Source: Macrostomum hystrix
Lineage: Eukaryota > Platyhelminthes > Macrostomidae
Direction of reading: 5' to 3'
DNA length: 64,000 nt
Assembly: GCA_950097015.1 (NCBI GenBank)
Contig: CATNEN010000038.1
Coordinates: forward strand, 29,170,501-29,234,500
This document shows, one piece after another, positions 45,329 to 56,290 of the stretch (position 1 is its first letter; each line of letters opens with the position of its first letter). A program made the translations under genes and the position numbers. The notes beneath the pieces are model-generated. The model did not search any database and had not been told where the DNA came from. It saw nothing but the letters and a program-made list of their open reading frames with translations.

Positions 45329-48300
45329 TCTCATCTGCTGCTGCTGCTTAGTTTCGTATTGGCGTCCCATCGACGAATCGTCGCCAGAAGTGCCGCCCTG
45401 AACACGACGATTGGCCTGGCCCTGGTTATCGATACCGGCACCGCTGCCCTGGCTCACAATGGTCGTGCGACTGGCGCCCACATATTGGGGATTCTGACCC
45501 CGACTGTTATTGCCGCTGTGGAATTGTGGGGGACAACGATTAATTGCTACTCAATCTCGATTATCGAGACGCTTAAGTGAATTAGCCACCCCATTTCACA
45601 GACGCTTAAGCAAACCAGCCACCCCATTTCACAGACGCTTAATCAAACAAGCCACCCCGTTTCATAAACGCTTAAGCAAATCAGCCACCCCATTTCAAAG
45701 ACGCTTAATAAAATCAGCCACCCCATTTCACAGACGCTTAATCAAATCAGCCACCCCATTTCAAAGACGCTTAATCAAATCAGCCAACTTATTTCAAAGA
45801 CGCTTAATCAAATCAGCCACCCCATTTCAAAGACGCTTAATCAAATCAGCCAACTTATTTCAAAGACGCTTAATCAAATCAGCCACCCCATTTCAAAGAC
45901 GCTTAATCAAATCAGCCACCCCATTTCAAAGACGCTTAATCAAATCAGCCAACTTATTTCAAAGACGCTTAATCAAATCAGCCACCCCATTTCAAAGACG
46001 CTTAATCAAATCAGCCAACTTATTTCAAAGACGCTTAATCAAATCAGCCACCCCATTTCAAAGACGCTTAATAAAATCAGCCACCCCATTTCACAGACGC
46101 TTAATCAAATCAGCCACCCCATTTCAAAGACGCTTAATCAAATCAGCCAACTTATTTCAAAGACGCTTAAGCAAACCAGCCAACCCATTACCTAGACAAC
46201 TAAGCAAACCACTTTAGCAAACTAACCACCCAACCTCTAGATATTTGTGCTCTACTTTGTTTGAGTGCAATAGTGAACCACGTAAAACTTATCTTATCGC
46301 TAGGCAAAGGGACTTTGGGTGCGTGGCTGCCTAATTTAGGGAGCTTAGATTTTTTATTTCGTCTAAGATATTTGTTGGATTCAACACAGAATGTCGTAGA
46401 TAAGCCGTTTATGTTTTTTATTTCATAAAAAACAACTCGAGTTTTATGAAAATGGGGTGGTGTGTTTGGATTGAAATGGGGTGTTGTGTTTCAACTTAAA
46501 ATGGGGTTGTGGGTTTTGATTATAAATGGGGTGGTGGGTTTTGATTTAGAATGGGGTTGTGGGTTTTGATTATAAATGGGGTGGTGGGTTTTGATTTAGA
46601 ATGGGGTTGTGGGTTTTGATTATAAATGGGGTGGTAGGTTTCGATTGAAAATGGGGTGGTGTGTTTGGATTGAAATGGGGTGGTGTGTTTCAACTTAAAA
46701 TGGGGTTGTGGGTTTTGATTATAAATGGGGTTGTGGGTTTTGATTATAAATGGGGTTGTGGGTTTTGATTATAAATGGGGTTGTGGGTTTTGATTATAAA
46801 TGGGGTTGTGGGTTTTGATTTAGAATGGGGTGGTGGGTTTTGATTATAAATGGGGTTGTGGGTTTTGATTATAAATGGGGTTGTGGGTTTTGATTTAGAA
46901 TGGGGTGTTGTGTTTCGGTTTAACGTGGGGTGGTGGATTCATTCTCAATAAGCTTCAGTCTTACCCTGCCGATCTTCGTCGCATCAGCAAAATGACGAAC
47001 ACAATGATGCCGATGATAAGTATAACAGCTACAGGCACGGTGATGCCAACGATTAGGCCAACGTTCGCTTGGTTGAACAGGTCAGGATTCACTGCTTCGA
47101 CTGAATAGTGTAGAAAAAATGGCATAAACTTCTAACTTTAATTTATTATTAAAACCCATTAATCAAGTTTAACTATGTAATAAACTTAGAGCTTACATTC
47201 GCAGGTGAATCCTAAATTAGCAGGGTTGGGATTCCAGGCCAATGCTCCGTCGGCCTGGCGGACGCAGCTGATGCTCTCTTGGGCGCGCGACGCCTGCAGC
47301 TGCGGTGCGCAGCTCAGCTGCAGACTGGCGCCCTCAATCAGGACCGCGTCCATCGGTATTGTCAGTCCGCGAATGGCTGGCTTCTCGCAGTAGCGACCTA
47401 AAATTCGGTTTAATTTATCTATTTATCGATCCAAATGATCCCTTTCTACAAACGGGATTTCGTATTTCGTATTTTAAAGGGTGTAGATATTTATAGCACA
47501 AGGGTTGGAGTTTTGGAGCTCTGATTGAGATTCTTTTTCACGATTGCATCAGTTCACACAGCTGAGAAATGTGTACTAGCATAATAACTATTTTGTTTGC
47601 AGGAGGGCTGCGGGCAACGGCACATTATTTGTTAATAGTAGAGCTGCAGCCAGCGAGGAGGCAGTTCTACCCGTTCCGCTGACTCCTGAGCACACACGCA
47701 CACATATAACGACGCAGGCGCACGCTAACACAGGTGTGTACACCTGCCCTGACTTTCTAATCATCAGGCAGTGTACACTCTCACTGTGCCTTGGAGGTTC
47801 TCAAGTGCGTAAATTGCATGACCAGCCCCCGAGCCTTCTCTTCACGGCTGCGCCCCAAACAAATGTGGCTTCGTTGAACTCAGGGATGTGCCAAAGTGTG
47901 AGAAGCAAATGCCACTCACCCCTGTGTGCGTACAGCATTAGCAGGGGAAGAAATTCTGGTGTGTTTAGTCCACAGACTGAACAGCTGTTCGAGCGTACGC
48001 AGCATTTGGAAGCGCCGTATGTTTACATTTTATTTCTCTTATTTGACTCTTAAAAATGATAATTTGTCACATGCTTTCAAAAGGGGGCATAGCTTTACTC
48101 CAAAGCCTTAGCCTAGTCGCGAAGCCTAACTTACCAGTCTCATTGGCAGAAACTCGCATAGTGGCAAAGTCTGCTGTCCTCTGGTACGTTTGCCTACCAA
48201 TGTTGACGTTCTGCATTACACGAATATCGAAGATGCAATCTCTATTGGACTGGCAAGTAGCGGCTTCTTCTCCGTGTGCGGTAATGTTATCGGCTGTGAA

Positions 48301-51300
48301 TCTGGCGACAGGCTCGTATCGCCTGACGAAATAGTTGTTGTAGTCCTGAAAATCACTGTTCCTCTGTCCCCTATAAACAAACAGGCTGTCGCGGATATCA
48401 GTCAGAATATTTTTCTTGCAAAACGCAAAGTGAAAGTCTCGGGCGTTCTCCGTAAACGCGGTTGTAGCGCCGCTAACGTCCACAAATTCATCCGCAGCAT
48501 TGTCAGTCCATCGGCCCAGAAGGCCGCGGGTCAGGCCCTTCAAACTTGCTGACAGAGCCACAAAGGCGTTCATGTAGTTTAAGCCGTCGGCGGCATACAA
48601 GTCGATGCCCATGGACTGATCGTTGCTGGATAGCTGCAGCACCAAGCTGTCAGTGCCCACTAGTCTGATGGTGACGCCACCCTCCGTGTAGGGTCTATCC
48701 ATGCCAACAGCGACCTCCGACTGGGCGCCGGACTCCGCCAGACGGTGGACAACGAATCTCGATGAGCCGACCGGGGCAGAGCGAACTGAGGCCTGTGGTA
48801 AAAAAAACTCCGGGTATTCTAAAATATACTTTAATATTGGAAATACCACGCTATTTTTCCCTTGGGCAAAGACAACAGGGGTATTTCGTATACTGCCTAC
48901 TTCACGATCGCTCACAACCCGAATGACAGATTTTCGTTAAAGTCCACCATATGGATCTATACTTCCCGCCCCCTTTCGATCTAACTTTCAAAGCCGTTCT
49001 GTATAAACCTCTATTGCGAATCCATATTGGTTCAATAATAAAATATTCAATAATATAGCAATGCAATATAATCAACAATTTTAGCCGACATGTGATGAAA
49101 TATTGTAAGATAATAAATTATGAAAAAGTATTGTTGATTTCCGCAACTAGACATCCCGATGATAGTCGTTGAATCGTTCACAATAATGCCAAAATGTTTT
49201 TTTACTTTTCATTGTTGTCAAGACAATCGCCTAATTTTCTTAATCAAACAGCCTGAAGAGAATGCGAGCTCGTCCCGGTTTTGAACCCACGACCCCTGTT
49301 ACCTTTTCAGCGGTCATTGTATTTACCTGAAATGAGGCGCCAGTTCCGACTTTCACCGCAACAGCCACCAGAAAAGTAGCATTGTCGGCATCGTGCAGCC
49401 TGAGAAATCTGCCCTGCACTTGAAAATTATTGTCCGTCCTCTGCAGCCAATATTCGCCAAGGCCGTTGAACAGGTACGGCCGGCCGCTGAAGCTAGTCAG
49501 GTGAGGATCTCCCACAATGCTACCGCCGCGTCCGGCTACAAAGCCGGACAACTTTGGCGTCGGTCTCTCGTGCATGAAATTAAACGGGCAATCGCCCTGG
49601 TTTGACCAGCGACAGCAATACAGAAACTGAAGCGCGTCCCAGTACCAATGCGACATGATTGGCACTCGACCTGGCAGGAGGGGGTTGTTACCGGCGGGCG
49701 TTGCGCCGTCTGGGTGGGCCCGTATGGCGCGGCTGCCGTGCTGGCTCCAGTCGCTGCCGCTACTGATGAAGTCCTGATAGACCAGCTGCCCGGCTGCGTT
49801 ACCATAGCAACAGATGGACGCCGGGGCGCCGTGCAAGTCGGCACTGCGAGAAGAGAAATTTAGTGAGGGATTTGCAGCTCTGGTTGATTGGCTTTTAGTT
49901 CTGTTTGAATTGTAGAGCAGTGCTAGTCATTACCCCCCCTTCTCTCTGTTTTTTTCGCTCGCCGCCCTCTTATTGTACTTTCTCCTCTCTATCTGTTTAA
50001 CTTCTCGGCTAACCTTCACTTCCCTTTCCTTTCCCTCGTCTCTGATTGGCTAGCTGCTCGTCTCTCTTTCCTCACCCCTCCTTTTCAGCTCTTTCCCTCT
50101 GGTCCGTCCTTAACTCCTGATTAACAGTTTTGATTCTCAGTCTAGAGGGCTTCCACATCTCGTTTTCGATTCGTTCAGTGCCGTAAAGACAGGCTTTTAC
50201 TGCGGAGACTCAATTTATTTTAAGAATTCACTGCAGTGCTCACTTGCTCTCGACCCGTGACACATAGCAGATTTGGCTGGGTGTGGCAGAAGCGCAACCA
50301 TTTGGCAGCTCAGGACAATATCCCAGTCTCAGGTAGCGGCTTGAGTCGGCCCTAGCCTGAGTTAGACTAGCCGGACAGTTCATCGCCTGAAGTCTCTCTC
50401 GAACTCGTTGGGAACCTTCGTCAGTGCCAGTGAGAGCGTTGCATTTCTGCCTATACCAATCCGGTTGTTGGTGCTCAGCGAAATACCTGTTAACTAGCCA
50501 GCCAAGCGGCACGATACGGGAGCGCAGGTACCTGTGCATTTGCGGTTTTTTTAATGCTTTTGATCACAAGGTGATTCGATAAGCAGGTGTTTTGAGAACG
50601 ATGTGATTTGATAACGAGGTGATTTGATAACGAGGTAATGAGGTACGAGAGGCGATCAAAAAGTTCTGCAACCAACAGTCCCGTAGCCACTTCTGCTGCA
50701 CCAAATAAAGTTAAATTTGCTGGAGTTGTTCAACATTTTGTTTTCTCCTTCCTTGTAGAGTTTCAGTTGATTTCGAGAACCAGTTTCAGTTTTACTGGAC
50801 ACCAACCAACTCCTGTTTTCAGCCTGTACATGGAATCGTCAAAAGACAACATTCGCTTCTACATCTATATGCGCATGCATCTGGAAATAAGCTGTGGAAA
50901 TTCACAGCGACTTAGTTTCAGTGTTGGCTGAAGCTGCGCCGTCATTTGACACTGTCGCGCGCTGGATGCGCCACTTTACCGATGGACGAACGAGCTCCAA
51001 AGACGAGAGTCAGTCTGGACGACCCCGGACATCCGTGACCGAGGCATCAGTGGCCCGCGCGGACACAATTGTGCGCGAGGATTGCGGTGTGACACTGAGA
51101 TTCCTTGCCTACGAGTTCGGTGTCAACTATGGAAGCGCCCACACCATCATGCATGAGCAGCTGGGCCGCTCCAAGACCTGCGCCCGCTGGGTGCCGCACC
51201 TGCTCACAATGGAACAGTGCGCTGAGCGCGTGCGAATCTGCCGCCTGTGGCTGGAGCTGTTCGAACCAAATGGTCCAAGAAGGCTGTCTGACCTCGTGAC

Positions 51301-54300
51301 AGGAGACGAATGTTGGATTTCCTTCTTCACGATGAAGGACAAGCAGTCCAACATGGTCTTTTCTCGCATTCAGGACCTGGCACGAGCAGTCAAATCAGAA
51401 CTCGAGAGACTACCAACATCAGAGTACCTCAGCTGCTTCCAGGCCTGGCGGATGCGAATGCAACGGTGCATTGAAGCTGAGGAGAAACGTTCTCAAAACA
51501 CTTTGAGGGAATGCGACACTGAATGTGTGCTCCAGTTTTCTCTGGACTGTGTAATAACGCAGCTTGCAGAACTTTTTGATCGCTCCTCGTAACGAGGTAA
51601 TTGATAACGAGATGGCACATGCCTGTTGACTAGACAGTTTCATAGCCAATAGTTCTTACCTGGGCGGGTAGCTGCTGTCAACAATTTCAAAGTATCCAAT
51701 ATGATGAGTTGCGCAGTCTTGGCTTGCGCAGGTCAGACCACTGACGTCGAACCGACCGATCGATGGCGCGTCAACTTCAAGAAGGGTTTTTATCGGGGAC
51801 TGCGGGCGGTGTCGATTTGTTGATAGGAGTGCAATGTCTTTTCACTCGTAGCTCGAGCTTGTTTTTTACTCACAGTAGCAGCGTCGATCTTTGAAAGTCC
51901 AGCCTCGGAGTAAGCAATCACTCTAAGCTTTATTGCCCCACTCAACGTCGAATCGTAGGTGATCTAATAAATAAATCAAGCATATTTTTTGTGTTTTCAC
52001 TTACAGTTTTGGTACTACGAGCTAAAACTTATAGAATTATAAGTGAAAAAAAACAACAAAAAATTGAGAACTTGCCTGCAGTCCCTCGGACGAAAGTCTC
52101 ATCCAGTTCTCATAATCGCCAACAAGTTCGATTCTTCCTGACGTAGTCTCGTCCGGACTCACTGGAAGTTTTTTTCACGACCATGATCATAATTTGGTGA
52201 GTGGATTTCTTTGAGACGATTGGAGGATATGACACGGATGATACTCGCATGCACGAAATCACTACATGTTTCAATCAAGTTGATTCTATTCAACTGGCAA
52301 CGCACTTCAAACCGGTCAAAGCGGTTTGGCACTCCAAGGGGAGGAGACGAAGCAATAAGAACTGGGCAAAATTGTGCTTAAGAGTCGATAAGGAACGACG
52401 CCTCCTCGAAGATGGCCTAACAAAAGAGTTCATCGACATTTCAATACACGTACGCCCAAGCACCTTGAGAGTAGCAGGGCGTCCAACGCGTTTGCCTCAC
52501 GCACCAAGGTCTCTGCGCTCGATTCCGCTACGAGGCCACAATTATTTGTAGCCCAGCCGTGAAGACAAGGCTTGTGGTTTTGTCGTGCAATTTACGCCCT
52601 TTGAGGGCCAACCGCCAGTGAGGTACACTGCCTGACGATGAGAAAATCAGAGCAGACGTACACACCTGTGGATGCGTGTGCCTGCGTACGGTATCTGTCT
52701 GCATGTGTGCTCAGGAGTTAGTGGAATGGGCAAAATTGACTCCTCGCTGGCTGCGGGTCTAGTGTCACGAAATGATGTGCATTGCCCGCAGCTCTCTTGC
52801 AATTATTATTATCATTATTAAGCGAAAACTATGTTTGCCTACCATATGTAAACGCTGTGCTAAACTGCGAGCCGCTGATTGTGTCAATGGAAAGCGACAG
52901 CGTGGCCTGACCCAGCCTGAAGGCTGGTGGAATTCGGCAAGCCAGGAAAACTCCAGCTCCAGTGCAGCTGCTGTTGCCACCGGCGCACTCGATCGTGGGG
53001 CTCTCGCCTAGTGTAGCTCCGCTCATGGTCAAAGTGCAAGTGCCGCGGGCGCCCGGACTGTAACATCGGCCAGAGACAACGGCCACATTGCCGCCCAGAA
53101 GTGAGTCTCTCAACAGCGTAGACGACAGGACCCGATCGCCGTCCGAGTTGAGGCAGCCACCGCGCTGCGTCGGCCACGAGTCGATACGGTAGACGTAGCG
53201 ACCGAGGGTGCCGTTGACAAGGCCTGACATCTGCGGCAGCTGGGCTGCCGTGTCGGCGGTGAACGGCAAACGGACGGTGTCGTAACTGTCGCCTCTACTG
53301 AAGCCGGCCTGCATAGCGACGAGGGTCAGTAACCGATCCGTGAAATTCCCACCAGTCACCCGTCAGTCAATTAGAGTCCCAGACTTACCAATATCCTCGA
53401 ATTAGAACCCTGCACTTGAATGTAACTCATTTTTACATAATTGTACAAAGCGTAGGTGCTGGTCGCTCCGTAAACTATCACAACTTGAAAGGTGTTGTCC
53501 TAAATGAAGAAATAAATACGAGCATATATAGATTCATAACGTTATAAGTAAGGTGTTAGCAATTTTTTCTTTCAGTTCTTTAATATGTAAAATGTAATTT
53601 TCAAATATAATCATGTGAGTCAGTTTGTTTGATCTGTCACATTTTGTTCTACCGAAATATTGCAACTGTGTGACCATTATAAACCGAAAGGCCAACAGCG
53701 AATGACAAAATTCAGTTCTGTGTACCTGATTAGCTTCGCCTGTTCTGGGTCTCTGATCTTGCCAGGTGAAAATGTAACCGCCAAGAGCAGTGAAGGCCTG
53801 ATTGTTCCAGAAGTTCTGTCGCACAATGGCTTCAACCTCGCGAAGAACAGACTCAGTCAGGCGACCATAATGGGTGCTTGAGACTTGAGGTCCGTTTTGA
53901 ATGGAAAACTCTCCAGGTTGCAACAGGCTATGCTCATGAAGCGTACTCGGGTCAAATATGCTGTTATCCGTATCAATGCCCAAGGTAATCCGGCCGTTTG
54001 CTCGGCTGATCTAGAAGTTGAATCAGTTTTGATTCAAAACTTTTCCGGGTAGAAGTGTGCAATTGTTTCAGAATAGGGGGCGGATGGTCGATGGAGCGGT
54101 CCAACGCGTTTGCTTCTCGCAGCAATGTCCCTGAGCTTGATTCAGTGGCGAGGCCACATTTATTTGGGGCGCAGCTTTGTGTATGTATAGTTAAGCAATT
54201 TACGCCCTTGTTAGTGTAGTGAGAGAGTGCCCGCTAGACACATTCAGAGTGTACACTGCCTGACGATGAGAAAGTCAGGGCAGATGTACTCGTACACACC

Positions 54301-55204
54301 TGTGTGCCAGTATCTGTGTGCCTGTGTGCTTTGCCGTTCAAATAGGCAGAATTGCCTCCTCGCTGGCTGCTGTTGTCAACAACGATTGTCAATTATGTGC
54401 CAGTGCCCAAGTCATCCCGAATATATCTTTTTATAGTTATTGGGCAATATGGGTTAATAAAACGTTTATACCAAACAACATGGTTATAGAGCAACTCACA
54501 TAATTTTGAACATTGTTCGGATAGGCTCTACCGAAAATTGTGACTTCGTGCTCAAACGTAAAAGTTGCACCTGCGCTGGCCCGGTCAATTTCAGTTCCTA
54601 AGTGCTCAATTAGAGCCGGTGAAGCGTCTAAGAAAGGTAAAGTTGCTTTTGTGTGTAGAGCTTTTGTGTAGTCCGAATACAATAAAATGATTATGTCGAT
54701 TCCAAGATTTAATTTAGGGATGGGCTTACTTATTAGCTAGCGGGCCAAAAAGATGACCTAAAAGACGACAGCGGGCCGCAATGACTGTAGAAATATGAGA
54801 TACGGGAGAGATGAGACAGCGGAGATATGAGACAGCGGAGAGATGAGACACGGGACAGATGAGACACAGGAGAGATGAGAATGGGGAAAATATAACACGG
54901 GAGAGTTGAGAGAGCGTAGAGATGAGATAGGGGAGAGATGAGACAGGGGAGAGATAAGACAGGGGAAAGATGAGACATAATACTGTAGGTATCGGAAGGG
55001 GCAACGGGCCAGATTTGGGAGATTTGAGGGCCGCATCTGGCCCACGGGCCGTAGTTTGCCGACCCATGATTTAATTAGTTCAAACAGAATCGAAATTGTG
55101 GTCAGCGGTTGATAAATATCACTTAAAAATGGAAAAGTTTTAAGAAACTTACAACTGCAAGGTAGAATGGCGGCCAGCAAAACTGCCACAATGTTGAACT
55201 TCAT
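45257..55204 (-). CDS. mesh: Mesh-like NIDO-AMOP-VWD-sushi transmembrane protein (14 exons)
   Basis: Homologue of Drosophila Mesh, a septate-junction protein, related to vertebrate SUSD2 and the MUC4 core. Exons on the minus strand: 55204-55153, 54627-54500, 54010-53726, 53499-53389, 53308-52843, 52161-52076, 51963-51874, 51799-51660, 50531-50244, 49843-49327, 48792-48135, 47397-47197, 47100-46965, 45515-45257. All phases agree, giving 1,138 residues. Signal peptide (MKFNIVAVLLAAILPCS); NIDO about 60-190 (NTFQVVIVYGATSTYALYNY); IPT-like region about 210-345; AMOP about 455-626 (IVPLGW ... FLYCCRW); VWD about 645-900 (GDPHLTSFSGRPYLFNGLGE, later RGLLGRW); sushi about 941-1005; TM about 1,023-1,047 (IVGITVPVAVILIIGIIVFV); basic RRR stop-transfer; Q12 tail. 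Intron 6 has a GC donor. The splice after the TM exon is inferred from phase; if unused, the protein stops after RRRSAG. Confidence 0.92.
45585..46200 (+). repeat. 33-bp minisatellite in the last mesh intron
   Basis: About 18 units of CAGCCACCCCATTTCAAAGA plus CGCTTAATCAAAT, with a CCAACTTATTTC variant in alternating positions. The 33-bp unit keeps one frame open for 235 codons, which I treat as an artefact. The shared core CCACCCCATTTC is on the plus strand. It begins about 70 bp beyond the acceptor of the last mesh exon. Confidence 0.95.
46445..46935 (-). repeat. 25-bp G-rich minisatellite in the last mesh intron
   Basis: About 19 units of AAATGGGGTTGTGGGTTTTG plus ATTAT, with GGGGTGGTGGG variants. 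The core CCACCCCATTT is on the minus strand, opposite to the array at 45.6 kb. It ends about 30 bp from the TM-exon donor. Confidence 0.95.
47600..47923 (-). mobile_element. tRNA-derived SINE (copy 9)
   Basis: Minus-strand copy in the mesh intron between the sushi and VWD exons. From GCAGGAGGGCTGCGGGCAAC it runs through CCGCTGACTCCTGAGCACAC to a degraded head (GCAAATGCCACTCACC). Confidence 0.82.
50545..50643. repeat. Short degenerate array split by a mariner element
   Basis: Four or five imperfect units around GATTTGATAACGAGGT. The same motif resumes right after the mariner-like element (AACGAGGTAATTGATAACGAG, 51,590-51,612), so the transposon inserted within the array at a TA. Confidence 0.7.
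50644..51591 (+). mobile_element. Mariner-like element, internally deleted, in a mesh intron
   Basis: Terminal inverted repeats of about 28 bp: TACGAGAGGCGATCAAAAAG on the left and the complement of CTTTTTGATCGCTCCTCGTA on the right, differing at two bases, with TA at each end. At 948 bp it is shorter than the usual 1.3 kb. It lies in the mesh intron between 50,532 and 51,659, on the strand opposite to mesh. Confidence 0.92.
50830..51585 (+). pseudogene. Defective mariner transposase
   Basis: Recognisable mariner N-terminal helix-turn-helix region (SFDTVARWMRHFTDGRTS, SGRPRTSVTEASVA) and the start of the catalytic core (VTGDECWISFF). Two defects are visible: the first 20 or so codons from ATG 50,830 are in a different frame from the rest, and the reading jumps from the first Asp region to C-terminal-like sequence (SELERLPTSEYLSCFQAW), so the other catalytic acids are absent. 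Inactive. Confidence 0.88.
52201..52474 (+). other. Open frame of unknown origin in a mesh intron
   Basis: About 90 codons open on the plus strand (YDTDDTRMHEITTCFNQVD ... RRLLEDGLTKEF), cut by the SINE at 52,475. Amino-acid composition looks protein-like, so it may be a transposable-element remnant, but I recognise no domain. Confidence 0.25.
52475..52820 (+). mobile_element. tRNA-derived SINE (copy 10)
   Basis: Plus-strand near full-length copy. It has a head from GTCCAACGCGTTTGCCTCAC with CTCGATTCCGCTACGAGG, a complete body, and an ATTATTATTATCATTATTA tail that ends about 22 bp from the mesh exon 5 donor. Confidence 0.88.
54076..54420 (+). mobile_element. tRNA-derived SINE (copy 11)
   Basis: Plus-strand copy beginning GGGGGCGGATGGTCGATGGA, with degraded middle (GCTTTGTGTATGTATAG) but clear GATGAGAAAGTCAGGGCAG and CTCCTCGCTGGCTGC. 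Lies in mesh intron 2. Confidence 0.82.
54715..55068 (+). mobile_element. hAT-type MITE carrying a 16-bp minisatellite, intact ends and TSD
   Basis: Perfect 8-bp target-site duplication ATTTAATT at 54,707-54,714 and 55,069-55,076. Left end TAGGGATGGGC and right end GCCGACCCATG match the CAGGGGTCGGC-type hAT terminus, with subterminal GCGGGCC/GGGCCA motifs and GGCCCACGGGCCGTAGTTTG on the right. There is no coding capacity. The interior is the minisatellite. Inserted in mesh intron 1. Confidence 0.88.
54785..54975 (-). repeat. 16-bp minisatellite inside the hAT MITE
   Basis: About 12 units reading GAGATGAGACAGGGGA on the plus strand, the reverse complement of the unit at 4.3 and 12.8-18.5 kb. 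Units are variable (ACGGGAGAGATG, AGCGGAGATATG), as expected for a short unexpanded or older array. Confidence 0.9.
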
Positions 55205-55313
55205 GCTTTGGGTTTCTTGAAGACAGTAAGATAAAACGGGTTTTTCAGACTTAAGAAACATGGAAAAGCTAAGCCAACCGAACCGCCCAGAAGTCTTGCC
55301 GTATTGACGAAAT

Positions 55314-55323
55314 GCTTATAAAT
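55314..55323 (-). promoter_or_regulatory. Possible TATA box of mesh
   Basis: ATTTATAAGC on the minus strand, about 110 bp upstream of the mesh ATG (55,204). Spacing would allow a 5' UTR of about 80 bases. Motif evidence only. Confidence 0.3.
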
Positions 55324-55329
55324 GGTGAC

Positions 55330-56069
55330 CGGGGCGGCATTGTAGGCTCAGGGTGGAGCTTCGCAGCCGAGTATTTTTTGATAAGATTTGAACCTCGGCC
55401 TGAGTCACAGCTATAGTAAAGTGTTTCGGCATAGTTTTTTTCTTCCTATCTCCTCACCAGGTGCACCAGTTTGGCTGAAGCTGATGTACACGAAGCGGAT
55501 AAGGGCGATCGCTGTGGGCATACTAGTTTCGTTACCAAGCTAGCTATTACCGCGCCTGTTCATTTTCTTATCTGTCGTCGAAGTCGCTGCCATGCTTGTG
55601 TGTGTGTGCTTGGGCCTCCTAATCAGCCAGCATTATTAGCATCGCCTGCTCAAATGCGTATGTGCTCAATATAGACGAACGGAAAAAATTAGGCCTACTG
55701 CATTGAAGTGATTTGTTGCGATAAATGAACTGGCGCATATGTTTACGTTACTAAATGCAACAAAACTATTTGGGTAGCAGTAAACAGCAAAATGTAAACT
55801 TCACATTTGCATTTGACATTAGCAACAGTGCGACTAAACGCCATGGACCGCTAGAAGAAGGACGCGACGTTTAAATTTATTAAGAGCAGATTTTCACGCA
55901 AAAATGCACTATATAGCGAGATTGTAGCTTCTCATGTTTTTACATTGAAATGGTGGAAAAGGTGGAAAACGTGAAAAGTTGCTATCCAGCTACTAGTGCA
56001 TTTTTCCGTGAAAATCAGCCATTAATAAATTTTCGCAGAAACGAAGTGTCCCGTTCTTTTTCTTCTAGT
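55330..56069. other. 5' flank of mesh, no gene seen
   Basis: Mixed sequence upstream of mesh. No exon or RNA gene recognised. Confidence 0.45.
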
Positions 56070-56290
56070 GGTCCTTGGTGCGCAATTTATGCCCTTGAGG
56101 ACCAACCTCCAAATTACAGTGAAACTGTACACTGCCTGACGTTGAGAAAATTAGAGCAGATGTACACACCTGTGTGAGCGTGTGTCTGCGTACGGTATCT
56201 GCGTGAGCGTGCGCTCAGGAGTCAGCGAAATGAGCAGAATTGCCTTCTCACTGGCTGCGGGTCTAATGCCAACAAACAATAATTATTAAT
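56070..56290 (+). mobile_element. tRNA-derived SINE, 5'-truncated (copy 12)
   Basis: Starts in the body (GGTGCGCAATTTATGCCCTT) without the tRNA-like head, then complete through CTCAGGAGTCAGC to the AATAATTATTAAT tail. 5' truncation is typical of reverse-transcribed insertions. Confidence 0.82.

Noticed and set aside
45510-46217. 235-codon basic repeat ORF (KSATPFQRRLI-like units)
   Set aside because: The 33-bp unit keeps frame by length alone. It is antisense within a phase-supported mesh intron.
53309-53359. Upstream extension of mesh exon 5 (reading MTGGNFTDRLLTLVAMQ)
   Set aside because: No AG acceptor lies between the previous donor and this stretch. The acceptor at 53,310-53,309 (CTATGCAG) leaves an 80-bp intron, keeps phase 0 and restores the family-like AGFSRGD.
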